64,000 nucleotides of DNA, from positions 3,968,150 through 4,032,149 of the forward strand of contig CM026403.1 in assembly GCA_014843695.1 (NCBI GenBank), in the 5' to 3' direction. The stretch comes from Archivesica marissinica. Taxonomy: Eukaryota > Mollusca > Bivalvia > Venerida > Vesicomyidae. Below the pieces are notes generated by a model that saw only the letters and a program-made list of their open reading frames with translations, searched no databases and was not told the origin of the DNA. The translations under genes were made by a program, and so were the position numbers. Positions 49,001 through 58,300 of the stretch are shown here, piece after piece. Within the stretch, counting starts at the first letter, position 1. Every line of letters begins with the position of its first letter.

Positions 49001-52000
49001 GCTTCACGAGGAGACGTCTGTGTATTGTATGGGATACATTGTTGATATAGCTTCACGGGGGTGGACATCTGTGGATTGTATGGGATACATTGTTGATATA
49101 GCGTCACATGGGGATGTATGTGGATTGTATGGGATACATTGTTGATATAGCTTCACGAGGGGACATTTGTGTATTGTATGGGATACATTGTTGATATAGC
49201 GTCACGGGGGTGGACATCTGTGGATTGTATGGTATACATTGTTGATATAGCGTCACAGGGGGACGTCTGTGGATTGTATGGTATACATTGTTGATATAGC
49301 TTCACGGGGGGACGTCTGTGGATTGTAATCGACAGCTGTTGGTACCTGTGCTTAGTTTAAAACTTAGTCGAAAGACAAGTGCATACATAACCTTTATTCG
49401 ATAGTTAAAAGAACGAAGAAACATCAAACCGTATTTATTTTATAACGATTGCGAAGCAAGTTCTAACAACTTATATTAATCACTTTCATTGGCGCGGATG
49501 AAAGCGTATATGTGGTCATTCGTGTGGGAGGAAACCGGAGTACCCAGAGAAAACCCACCTGTCCGATCTGGCGACCATCGTACCATCTCACACACAGGGA
49601 CTCGGCACGTTTGGGGGTACTAGTATATATATTTAAGTACTTAAATATATATACTAGTACCCCCAAACGTGCCGAATCCCTGTGATCTCACATACTTCCC
49701 GGTGCGAGGATCGAACCCGGATTGCATTGGTGAAAAGCGAGCGGCTAACCACTGCGCTAATCGGACAGCCAGAAAGTTGGTACCTGTGCAGGGAACCATG
49801 CTGTTGTAAAGTCGGAATAAAGAAGATATCCGCACTTAATGTATTTAATTTATTCAATGAGAGCTATGTCACGTGTCAGATATATGCAGCAGCAGGATGC
49901 ACAAGGATATTAGGGATTATAAATGTTGCAAGAAATTTGTCCATTGTATAATGGTGAGATAGGTACTGACAGTTTACTAGAGTTAATAGACACAGAGAGG
50001 TTGTTGATAGACACACAGAGATTGTTGATAGACACAGAGAGGTTGTTGATAGACACAGAGAGGTTGTTGATATACACAGAGAGGTTGTTGATAGACACAG
50101 AGAGGTTGTTGATAGACACAGAGAGGTTGCTGATAGACACAGAGAGGTTGCTGATAGACACAGAGAGGTTGCTGATAGACACAGAGAGGTTATTGATAGA
50201 CACAGAGAGGTTGCTGATAGACACACAGAGGTTGTTGATAGACACAGAGAGGTTATTGATAGACACAGAGAGGTTGCTGATAGACACAGAGAGGTTGCTG
50301 ATAGACACAGATAGGTTGCTGATAGACACAGAGAGGTTGTTGATAGACACAGAGAGGTTGTTGATAGACACAGAGAGGTTGCTGATAGACACAGCGAGGT
50401 TGTTGATAGACACAGAGATGTTGCTGATAGACACAGATAGGTTGCTGATAGACACAGAGAGGTTGTTGATAGACACAGAGAGGTTGTTGATAGATACAGA
50501 GAGGTTGCTGATAGACACAGAGAGGTTGTTGATAGACACATAGAGGTTGTTGATATACACAGAGAGGTTGTTGATAGATACAGAGAGGTTGTTGATAGAC
50601 ACAGAGATGTTATTGATAGACACATATAGGTTGTTGATAGACACAGAGAGGTTGCTGATAGACACAGAGAGGTAGTTGATAGACACAGAGAGGTTGCTGA
50701 TAGACACACAGAGGTTGTTGATAGACACAGAGAGGTTGTTGATATACACAGAGAGGTTGCTGATAGACACAGAGAGGTTGTTGATAGACACAGAGAGGTT
50801 GTTGATAGACACAGAGAGGTTGCTGATAGACACAGAGAGGTTGCTGATAGACACAGAGAGGTTGTTGATAGACACAGAGAGGTTGCTGATAGACACAGCG
50901 AGGTTGTTGATATACACAGAGAGGTTGTTGATATACACAGAGAGGTTGCTGATATACACAGAGAGGTTGCTGATATACACAGAGAGGTTGCTGATAGACA
51001 CAGAGAGGTTGCTGATAGACACAGAGAGGTTAATGATAGACACAGAGAGGTTGTTGATAGACACAGAGAGGTTGCTGATAGACACAGAGAGGTTAATGAT
51101 AGACACACAGAGATTGTTGATAGACACAGAGAGGTTGTGGATAGACACAGCGAGGTTGTTGATAGACACATAGAGGTTGTTGATAGACACAGAGATGTTG
51201 CTGATAGACACATAGAGGTTGCTGATAGACACAGAGAGGTTGTTGATAGACACAGAGAGGTTGTTGATAGATACAGAGAGGTTGTTGATAGACACAGAGA
51301 GGTTGTTGATAGACACAGAGAGGTTGTTGATAGACACAGAGAGGTTGCTGATAGACACAGAGAGGTTGCTGATAGACACAGAGAGGTTAATGATAGACAC
51401 AGAGAGGTTGTTGATAGACACAGAGAGGTTGCTGATATACACAGAGAGGTTAATGATAGACACACAGAGATTGTTGATAGACACAGAGAGGTTGTGGATA
51501 GACACAGCGAGGTTGTTGATAGACACATAGAGGTTGTTGATAGACACAGAGATGTTGCTGATAGACACATAGAGGTTGCTGATAGACACAGAGAGGTTGT
51601 TGATATACACAGAGAGGTTGTTGATAGATACAGAGAGGTTGTTGATAGACACAGAGAGGTTGTTGATAGACACAGAGAGGTTGTTGATAGACACAGAGAG
51701 GTTGCTGATAGACACAGAGAGGTTGTTGATAGACACATAGAGGTTGCTGATAGATACAGAGAGGTTGCTGATAGACACAGAGAGGTTGTTGATAGACACA
51801 GCGAGGTTGTTGATATATTCTGGATAGTTATAGATTGTATGCATATCGATATAGTGCACACTGTATAATCAAATTAAGCACAAAGAAGCACTATCTAGTT
51901 ATTGAGACTGCCACTATTTACGCCCGCGTTGCATTATGTGATACGTGAACCGCCAACCTGACGCTGGTGATCATATGTCCAGACCCAACTCGTCTCTAGC

Positions 52001-55000
52001 ACCAATACTCAACATTACATGTATACTTTATAGTGGACAAACTATATACCTATCATGCCGTTGTTTCTATTCAAATCACGAGTATTGAATCCGCCTCCTC
52101 CAATACCACCAGTACCGAGCATGCCACCACCGAGTCCACCAGTACCGAGCCCACCACCGAGTCCACCAGTACCGAGCATAGCGCCACCGAGTCCACCAGT
52201 ACCGAGCCCACCACCGAGTCCACCAGTACCGAGCATAGCGCCACCGAGTCCACCAGTACCGAGTCCACCAGTACCGAGCATAGCGCCACCGAGTCCACCA
52301 CCACCGAGTCCACCAGTACCGAGCATAGCGCCACCGAGTCCACCACCGAGTCCACCACCGAGTCCACCACCGAGTCCGCCAGTACCGATCATAGCGCCAC
52401 CGAGTCCACCTGTACCGAGCATAGCGCCACCGAGTCCACCACCACCGAGACCACCTAAGCCACCTCCCAGCATTGCACCGCCCATTTTCCTACTTCCGAT
52501 CATAGATCCGCCTCCTATGCCACCACTTCCGCCCATTTTCCCACCTAAGTCTCCTATAATGAACAACAGTTTATTGTGTTATTATAATTATATACTATAG
52601 TGTAAATGCGTATTCATACACGCGTATTCATAATGTGTAATGTATAATCCTGATGTGCCAGTTGTTTAAAATAGTTGAATCATTTACTGTGTTTGGAGAT
52701 GACACGAATCACGTGTATGAACGATGACTAACTGAACTCCTCTTCCATATATATAATACAGGCATGCAGATTAAATGATGAAATGTCACCACAAGTCATG
52801 TATTGCATGGTAACCTTATTCACGTTTAGTTACTGTCTACTGTCTAGCGACTTTATTTTCAAACTTCAAACATATATTCTGAGAAACAAATGGTGGGTTT
52901 CACATCATGTTAATGCTTACCGTGGTATCCGCCTCCTAGCATATTACCGCCTCCGAGTCCGCCTCCTCCTAGCATACTACCTCCTCCGATTCCGCCTCCG
53001 CCTAGCATATTACTGCCTCCGAGTCCGCCTCCGCCTAGCATATTACCGCCTCCGAGTCCGCCTCCTCCTAGCATATTACTGCCTCCGAGTCCGCCTCCTC
53101 CTAGCATATTACTGCCTCCGAGTCCGCCTCCTCCTAGCATATTACTGCCTCCGAGTCCGCCTCCGCCTAGCATATTACCGCCTCCGAGTCCGCCTCCTCC
53201 TAGCATATTACCGCCTCCGAGTCCGCCTCCTCCTAGCATATTACCGCCTCCGAGTCCGCCTCCTCCTAGCATATTACTGCCTCCGAGTCCGCCTCCGCCT
53301 AGCATATTACTGCCTCCGAGTCCGCCTCCTCCTAGCATATTACTGCCTCCGAGTCCGCCTCCACCTAGCATATTACCGCCTCCGAGTCCGCCTCCTCCTA
53401 GCATATTACCGCCTCCGAGTCCGCCTCCTCCTAGCATATTACTGCCTCCGAGTCCGCCTCCTCCTAGCATATTACTGCTTCCGAGTCCGCCTCCGCCTAG
53501 CATATTACTGCCTCCGAATCCGCCTCCGCCTAGCATATTACTGCCTCCGACACCGCCTCCACCATACATGTTGCGACCTCCACCAATCATGTTAGTTGTT
53601 CCCGTCCCTAGTATTCCTCCATTCCCCACGCCGCCAAATCCCCCTACAATATACATGCATGTTACTTTACATTGTGCAACAGCCATGTGGCTGATTTCAC
53701 AGAACTATCCTAAAGTAAAAACACCAGTAAGGGTAACAATGCTCATAAATTGAAATTATCATCATATTCTGTGGAGAAAACATGTGTATATAGCGCTTAA
53801 TCGTACACAGGAATTGCGCAATAATTAGTTCATGGGTGCATCTATTGTGGAAGTGGCTCTCTCGGGTTACTTTTGCTTTCATCACTTTTGTAAATGCATA
53901 TGACGCCAGAGCTTAGAATCCCTTTGTAAGTCATTATTTCGATATATACTCGCACAAATGAATTTATGCGGGCGCGAGGACAAAATCAACTTAATGGATT
54001 GATTGGATCAATATATGCAACACTCAAAACAGCAGTATTCAACACTACAGTCACACAATTGTCATGGTCTATTATACATTTTTTTTATTATGCTCCAGTT
54101 CAGCACTTCCAAGTAAGGTCAAAAATAAAAGGTCACCCTCCTGAATAATTAATTGGGTTATAATGATATAATTCTAGAAAATTCACTCATACTATGAACA
54201 AACACATGCATTCCCCGTTCCGCGTGCACCAAATACAAACTCTATATGATACACGATTACACGTGTATGATGCAACAATGTATAACCGTACACACGTAAT
54301 CGTGTATCATATAGAAAGGTATAACTGTACACACGTAATCGTGTATCATACAGAAAGGTATAACCGTACACACGTAATCGTGTATCATACAGAAAGGTAT
54401 AACCGTACACACGTAATCGTGTATCATATAGAAAGGTATAACTGTACACACGTAATCGTGTATCATACAGAAAGGTATAACTGTACACACGTAATCGTGT
54501 ATCATATATAAAGGTATAACCGTACACACGTAATCGTGTATCATACAGAAAGGTATAACTGTACACACGTAATCGTGTATCATACAGAAAGGTATAACCG
54601 TACACACGTAATCGTGTATCATATAGAAAGGTATAACCGTACACACGTAATCGTGTATCATATAGAAAGGTATAACTGTACACACGTAATCGTGTATCAT
54701 ATAGAAAGACCAATCGTGCATTGATATATGTTTGGCTTTAATGCGTAGGCATAATCAAGTTAATGTTTATACAATCCGAATCACTCGAGCGGCTCAGCCT
54801 GCATACATAATCAGCATGATACGTACCACCATTCCTTCTCCGCCAGCCACTCCCACGTCTTCCTACAAAATATTATACATTTGTCAAACTGATCAAATGA
54901 CGAGAGCCGAACATGTAAAATGACGATATTTACACAAAACCAAAGTGTTCATGGGAGATAACCAATAACGCGTATAAGTTTCTATAATTAACTAATTATG

Positions 55001-55381
55001 ATATTTCGGATTTCGCTCTCGTCGTCTAGTCCGTCATTGTGTTAATTCGCAAATGTCATGTATGATACATATACAGGTAAAACGATTAGTTCATGTCGGA
55101 ACATGACCACCTTCTGTAAAACTGCTACTCCATATAAAGACTTTGCCTCAAGTCAGAAATTTAACCCTTGTCATTATTTGATGTCTGAAAATTATCCTCC
55201 CCCCCCCCCCAATACATGATACACTCCGTTTTCTGCTCTATAATGGCTTGCTTACTCATTCACAAACTGGTCAGTCGCTATCTGGATTAAATACAGCACT
55301 TTATATGCAAACATAGAAAACCAACCCTACCACCCAGACCATAGGACACGTACGTTGGCATGGATTGCATGGTGAGTTGTT
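42460..55381 (-). CDS. Glycine-rich, shematrin-like secreted/shell-matrix protein gene (multi-exon, 5' end uncertain)
   Basis: Read on the - strand, exons are (possible) 55381-55331, then 54862-54827, 53643-52921, 52553-52050, 47147-47040, 46562-46476 and a terminal exon 43050 to about 42460, with stop TAG at 43021-43019. Every internal exon is flanked by AG and GT, is a multiple of 3, and breaks its codons in phase 1 as G|GN, so all exons join in one frame to about 500 residues. The product is dominated by Gly, with Leu, Met, Asn and Ser, in short repeats such as [11 protein letters not shown] and [10 protein letters not shown]. It ends in the basic tail [10 protein letters not shown]. Glycine-rich repeats with a basic, Tyr-ended tail resemble molluscan shematrins, known shell-framework proteins; that family assignment is my inference. 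No signal peptide exon is visible, so the true 5' end may lie beyond the 8.5-kb array or past the window. Confidence 0.72.
42478..42483 (-). promoter_or_regulatory. Polyadenylation signal of the glycine-rich gene
   Basis: AATAAA on the - strand lies about 535 bp after the TAG stop, at the end of the unique 3' UTR-like segment and just before a minisatellite. Confidence 0.55.
43245..43530 (-). mobile_element. SINE, family D, reverse orientation
   Basis: On the - strand the head has CTGTAGTCCAGTGGTAACAC and GCAGGTTCGATCCCCCG. It matches 24815-25125 over its length, including ATATGAGCGACGCCTCCTGA on the + strand. Confidence 0.82.
43645..45595. repeat. 21-bp array with length variants, about 90 copies
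   Basis: The unit core is CACATATTACACAATTACTG. Longer variants add ACACATC or ACATTAC. A 674-codon + strand frame stays open because insert lengths are mostly multiples of 3. It lies in the last intron of the glycine-rich gene. Confidence 0.95.
45611..45866 (+). mobile_element. SINE, family A
   Basis: The head GATTAGCGCAGTGGTTAGCG and GGGTTCGATCCTCGGACC are followed by TCTCCGGGTACTCCGGTTTC, then the tail GTGATTAATATAAGTTGTTA and AAATAAATAAAG. Confidence 0.86.
45867..46475 (-). other. Unique intron sequence of the glycine-rich gene
   Basis: This is AT-rich. A 90-codon - strand open frame overlaps the SINE tail and is not called. I see no further exon here. Confidence 0.5.
46476..46562 (-). 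CDS. Glycine-rich gene exon
   Basis: The exon is 87 nt with acceptor TGTTCAG and consensus donor GTGAGT, phase 1 at both ends. It encodes [19 protein letters not shown], then LGGRSVLGG. It joins ...GGGGIL of the previous exon and [10 protein letters not shown] of the terminal exon without a frame change. Confidence 0.7.
46837..46997. repeat. 40-bp array, 4 copies
   Basis: The unit core is AATGCCGAGTATGACTGGGA with GCGCTTGTCAGG. Confidence 0.93.
47040..47147 (-). CDS. Glycine-rich gene exon
   Basis: The exon is 108 nt between TTTTGTAG and GTAAAT, phase 1 at both ends. It encodes [20 protein letters not shown] followed by [15 protein letters not shown]. The RYGNKGWSK patch is a basic, aromatic interruption of the Gly repeats. 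The frame joins the neighbouring exons. Confidence 0.7.
   Translation of the reverse strand, partial: VWVALEAVWGVLVEVWVAWEADMATRAGLKEEVVF
47172..47512. repeat. ~55-bp array, about 6 copies
   Basis: The unit core is ATATGTACTGACCGAAGGAC with CGAGCACTTAAACAC. It starts about 25 bp upstream (gene sense) of the 47147 exon. Confidence 0.94.
47712..47985. repeat. Short array of ATATCAGTTGAATATGGCTT units
   Basis: A ~20-bp unit mixes with an 11-bp extension (ATATGGCTTG) in variable order. Confidence 0.92.
48045..49328. repeat. 49-bp array, about 26 copies
   Basis: The unit core is TTGTATGGGATACATTGTTG with ATATAGCTTCACGAGGGGAC. Two main subtypes occur (CTTCACGAGG and CGTCACAGGG). Confidence 0.96.
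49432..49775 (-). mobile_element. SINE, family A, reverse orientation, interrupted by a MITE
   Basis: The tail AACTTATATTAATCACTTTC and body GGAAACCGGAGTACCCAG lie before the MITE; the body continues after it into a tRNA-like head (GGATCGAACCCGG, CACTGCGCTAATCGGACAGC). Removing 49593-49684 and one 8-bp repeat restores an ordinary copy. Confidence 0.85.
49593..49684. mobile_element. hAT-like MITE, 92-bp near-perfect palindrome
   Basis: The two 46-bp arms are mirror complements with one mismatch (CACAGGGACTCGG against CACAGGGATTCGG) and no spacer; the centre is TTAAGTACTTAA. An 8-bp direct repeat ATCTCACA flanks it at 49585-49592 and 49685-49692. An 8-bp duplication with CAGGG-type ends is characteristic of hAT transposons. 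Confidence 0.85.
49968..51815. repeat. 21-bp array, about 88 copies
   Basis: The unit core is TTGTTGATAGACACAGAGAG. The period leaves several frames open on both strands (up to 661 codons). A ~360-bp block is duplicated (51137-51173 against 51494-51530 regions). It is intronic to the glycine-rich gene. Confidence 0.96.
51816..52049 (-). other. Unique intron sequence
   Basis: This lies between the 21-bp array and the 52050-52553 exon. I see no feature. Confidence 0.5.
52050..52553 (-). CDS. Glycine-rich gene, second repeat exon
   Basis: The exon is 504 nt, with acceptor CATTATAG and donor GTATAT, phase 1 at both ends. It begins [20 protein letters not shown], continues as irregular [15 protein letters not shown] repeats, and ends with a non-repetitive [14 protein letters not shown]. 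The two other frames over the same interval (Pro-rich + strand, Val/Ser-rich - strand) are consequences of the repeat. Confidence 0.73.
52554..52920 (-). other. Intron of the glycine-rich gene
   Basis: This is a 367-bp unique intron between two repeat exons, with the GTAAGC donor side at 52920 and the CATTATAG acceptor side at 52554. Confidence 0.65.
52921..53643 (-). CDS. Glycine-rich gene, large repeat exon (11-residue repeats)
   Basis: The exon is 723 nt (241 codons), with acceptor ATTGTAG and donor GTAAGC, phase 1 at both ends. It starts [19 protein letters not shown], then holds about 19 tandem copies of an 11-residue unit, consensus [11 protein letters not shown] or [11 protein letters not shown], and ends NMLGGGYHG. 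The DNA period is 33 bp, so copy-number change keeps the frame. On the + strand the same DNA is open in an Arg/Leu/Tyr-rich frame; that is a shadow. Confidence 0.75.
53644..54245 (-). other. Intron sequence, unique
   Basis: This is AT-rich intron sequence. I see no exon or repeat. Confidence 0.5.
54250..54715. repeat. 39-bp array, about 11 copies
   Basis: The unit core is CGTACACACGTAATCGTGTA with TCATATAGAAAGGTATAAC. The 39-bp period leaves frames open on both strands ([13 protein letters not shown] on +). Confidence 0.95.
54827..54862 (-). CDS. Glycine-rich gene, small basic exon (12 codons)
   Basis: On the - strand TTTTGTAG precedes 54862 and GTACGT follows 54827. The 36-nt exon, phase 1 at both ends, encodes [13 protein letters not shown] counting the split Gly codons. 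It is strongly basic, unlike the Gly/Leu repeats that follow, and could carry a dibasic processing site. Its phase matches the downstream exons. Confidence 0.6.
54863..55330 (-). other. Unique sequence upstream of the 54827-54862 exon
   Basis: This contains a poly-C run near 55198-55210 and otherwise nothing I can assign. Confidence 0.5.
55331..55381 (-). CDS. Possible upstream exon of the glycine-rich gene
   Basis: On the - strand, ATTAAG precedes 55381 and GTAGGG follows 55331. The 51-nt interval is phase-1 compatible and would read [16 protein letters not shown] before a Gly codon completed by the next exon. It contains two in-frame Met codons. The acceptor is weak and sits in the first unit of the 43-bp array, so this could equally be non-coding. 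Confidence 0.3.
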
Positions 55382-58300
55382 CTTAATGTTTACATATAAT
55401 GCTATACTGCTGTGCTGCTGTGTTCGTAATGTTTACAGATAATGCTATACTGCTGTGCTGCTGTGTTTATAATGTTTACATATAATGCTATACTGCTGTG
55501 CTGCTGTGTTTATAATGTTTACAGATAATGCTACACTGCTGTGCTACTGTGTTCGTAATGTTTACAGATAATGCTACACTGCTGTGCTACTGTGGTCTTA
55601 ATGTTTACAGATAATGCTACACTGCTGTGCTGCTATGTTCGTAATGTTTACAGATAATGCTATACTACTGTGCTGCTATGTTCGTAATGTTTACAGATAA
55701 TGCTATACTGCTGTGCTGCTGTGCTGCTGTGCTGCTGTGTTCTTAATGTTTACAGATAATGCTACACTGCTGTGCTGCTTGGTTTATAATGTTTACAGAT
55801 AATGCTATACTGCTGTGCTGCTGTGTTTATATTGTTTACAGATAATGCTACACTGCTGTGCTGCTGGGTTTATAATGATTACAGATAATGCTATACTGCT
55901 GTGCTGCTGTGTTCTTAATGTTTACAGATAATGCTACACTGCTGTGCTGCTGGGTTTATAATGTTTACAGATAATGCTATACTGCTGTGCGTGCTGCTGT
56001 GTTTATAAAGTTTACAGATAATGCTATACTGCTGTTCTGCTGTGTTTATAATGTGTACAGATAATGCTACACTGCTGTGCTGCTGTGTTTATAATGTTAC
56101 AGATAATGCTATACTGCTGTGCTGCTGGGTATATAATGTTTACAGATAATGCTACACTGCTGTGCTGCTGTGTTTATAATGTTTACAGATAATGCTACAC
56201 TGCTGTGCTGCTGTATTTATAATGTTTACAGATAATGCTATACTGCTGTGCTGCTGTGTTCGTAATGTTTACATATAATGCTATACTGCTGTGCTGCTGT
56301 GTTCTTAATGTTTACAGATAATGCTACACTGCTGTGCTGCTGGGTTTATAATGTTTACAGATAATGCTATACTGCTGTGCTGCTGCGTTTATAATGTTTA
56401 CAGATAATGCTATACTGCTGTGCTGCTGGGTATATAATGTTTACAGATAATGCTACACTGCTGTGCTGCTGTGCTGCTGTGCTGCTGGGTTCTTAATGTT
56501 TATAGATAATGCTATACTGCTGTGCTGCTGTGTTCTTAATGTTTACAGATAATGCTACACTGCTGTGCTGTTGTGTTTATAATGTTTACAGATAATGCTA
56601 TACTGCTGTGCTGCTGGGTTCTTAATGTTTACAGATAATGCTACACTGCTGTGCTGCTGTGTTTATAATGTTTACAGATAATGCTATACTGCTGTGCTGC
56701 TGTGTTTATAATGTTTACAGATAATGCTATACTGCTATACTGCTGTGCTGCTGGGTTTATAATGTTTACAGATAATGCTACACTGCTGTGCTGCTGTGTT
56801 TATAATGTTTACAGATAATGCTATTCTGCTGTGCTGCTGTGTTCTTAATGTTTACAGATAATGCTATACTGCTGTGCTGCTGGGTTTATAATGTTTACAG
56901 ATAATGCTATACTGCTGTGCTGTTGTGTTTATAATGTTTACAGATACTGCTATACTGCTGTGCTGCTGTGCTGCTGTGCTGCTGTGCTGCTGTGCTGCTG
57001 TGCTGCTGTGCTGCTGTGTTTATAATGTTTACAGATAATGTTATACTGCTGTGCTGCTGGGTTTATAATGATTACAGATAATGCTATACTGCTGTGCTGC
57101 TGTGTTCTTAATGTTTACAGCTAATGCTATACTGCTGTGCTGCTGTGTTGGTCATGTTTACAGATGATGCTATACTGCTGTGCTGCTGTGCTGCTGTGCT
57201 GCTGTGCTGCTGTGCTGCTGTGTGTATAATGTTTACAGATAATGCTATTATGCTGTGCTGCTGTGTTCTTAATGTTTACAGATAATGCTATACTGCTGTG
57301 CTGCTGGGTTATTAATGTTTACATATAATGCTACACTGCTGTGCTGCTGTGTTTATAATGTTTACAGATAATGCTATACTGTTGTGCTGTTGTGTTTATA
57401 ATGTTTACAGATAATGCTATACTGCTGTGCTGCTGTGTTTATAATTTTTACAGATAATGCTGTGCTGCTGTGTTTATAATGTGTACAGATAATGCTATAC
57501 TGATGTGCTGCTGTGTTTATAATGTTTACAGATAATGCTATACTGCTGTGCTGCTGTGTTTATAATGTTTACAGATAATGCTATACTGCTGTGCTGCTGT
57601 GTTTATAATGTTTACAGATAATGCTACACTGCTGTGCTGCTGTGTTTATAATGTTTACAGATAATGCTACACTGCTGTGCTACTGTGTTCTTAATGTTTA
57701 CATATAATGCTATACTGCTGTGCTGCTGTGTTCTTAATGTTTACAGATAATGCTATACTGCTGTGCTGCTGGGTTCTTAATGTTTACAGATAATGCTACA
57801 CTGATGTGCTGCTGTGTTTATAATGTTTACAGATAATGCTATACTGCTGTGCTGCTGTGTTTATAATGTTTACAGATAATGCTATACTGCTGTGCTGCTG
57901 TGTTTATAATGTTTACATATAATGCTATACTGCTGTGCTGCGGTGTTTATAATGTTTACAGATAATGCTATACTGCTGTGCTGCTGTGTTCTTAATGTTT
58001 ACGGATAATGCTACACTGCTGTGCTGCTGTGTTTATAATGTTTACAGATAATGCTACACTGCTGTGCTGCTGTGTTTATAATGTTTACAGATAATGCTAT
58101 ACTGCTGTGCTGCTGTGTTTATAATGTTTACAGATAATGCTACACTGCTGTGCTGCTGTGTTTATAATGCTTACAGATAATGCTACACTGCTGTGCTACT
58201 GTGTTCTTAATGTTTACATATAATGCTATACTGCTGTGCTGCTGTGTTCTTAATATTTACATATAATGCTACACTGCTGTGCTGCTGTGTTCTTAATGTT

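Noticed and set aside
49876..51868. 661- and 649-codon open frames in two - strand frames and several + strand frames
   Set aside because: A 21-bp array open in most frames. The neighbouring exons of the glycine-rich gene do not join it with good splice sites.
52033..53753. Pro-rich, Thr/Ser-rich and Arg/Leu-rich + strand open frames
   Set aside because: Shadows of the glycine-rich - strand exons, which have matched splice sites and phase.
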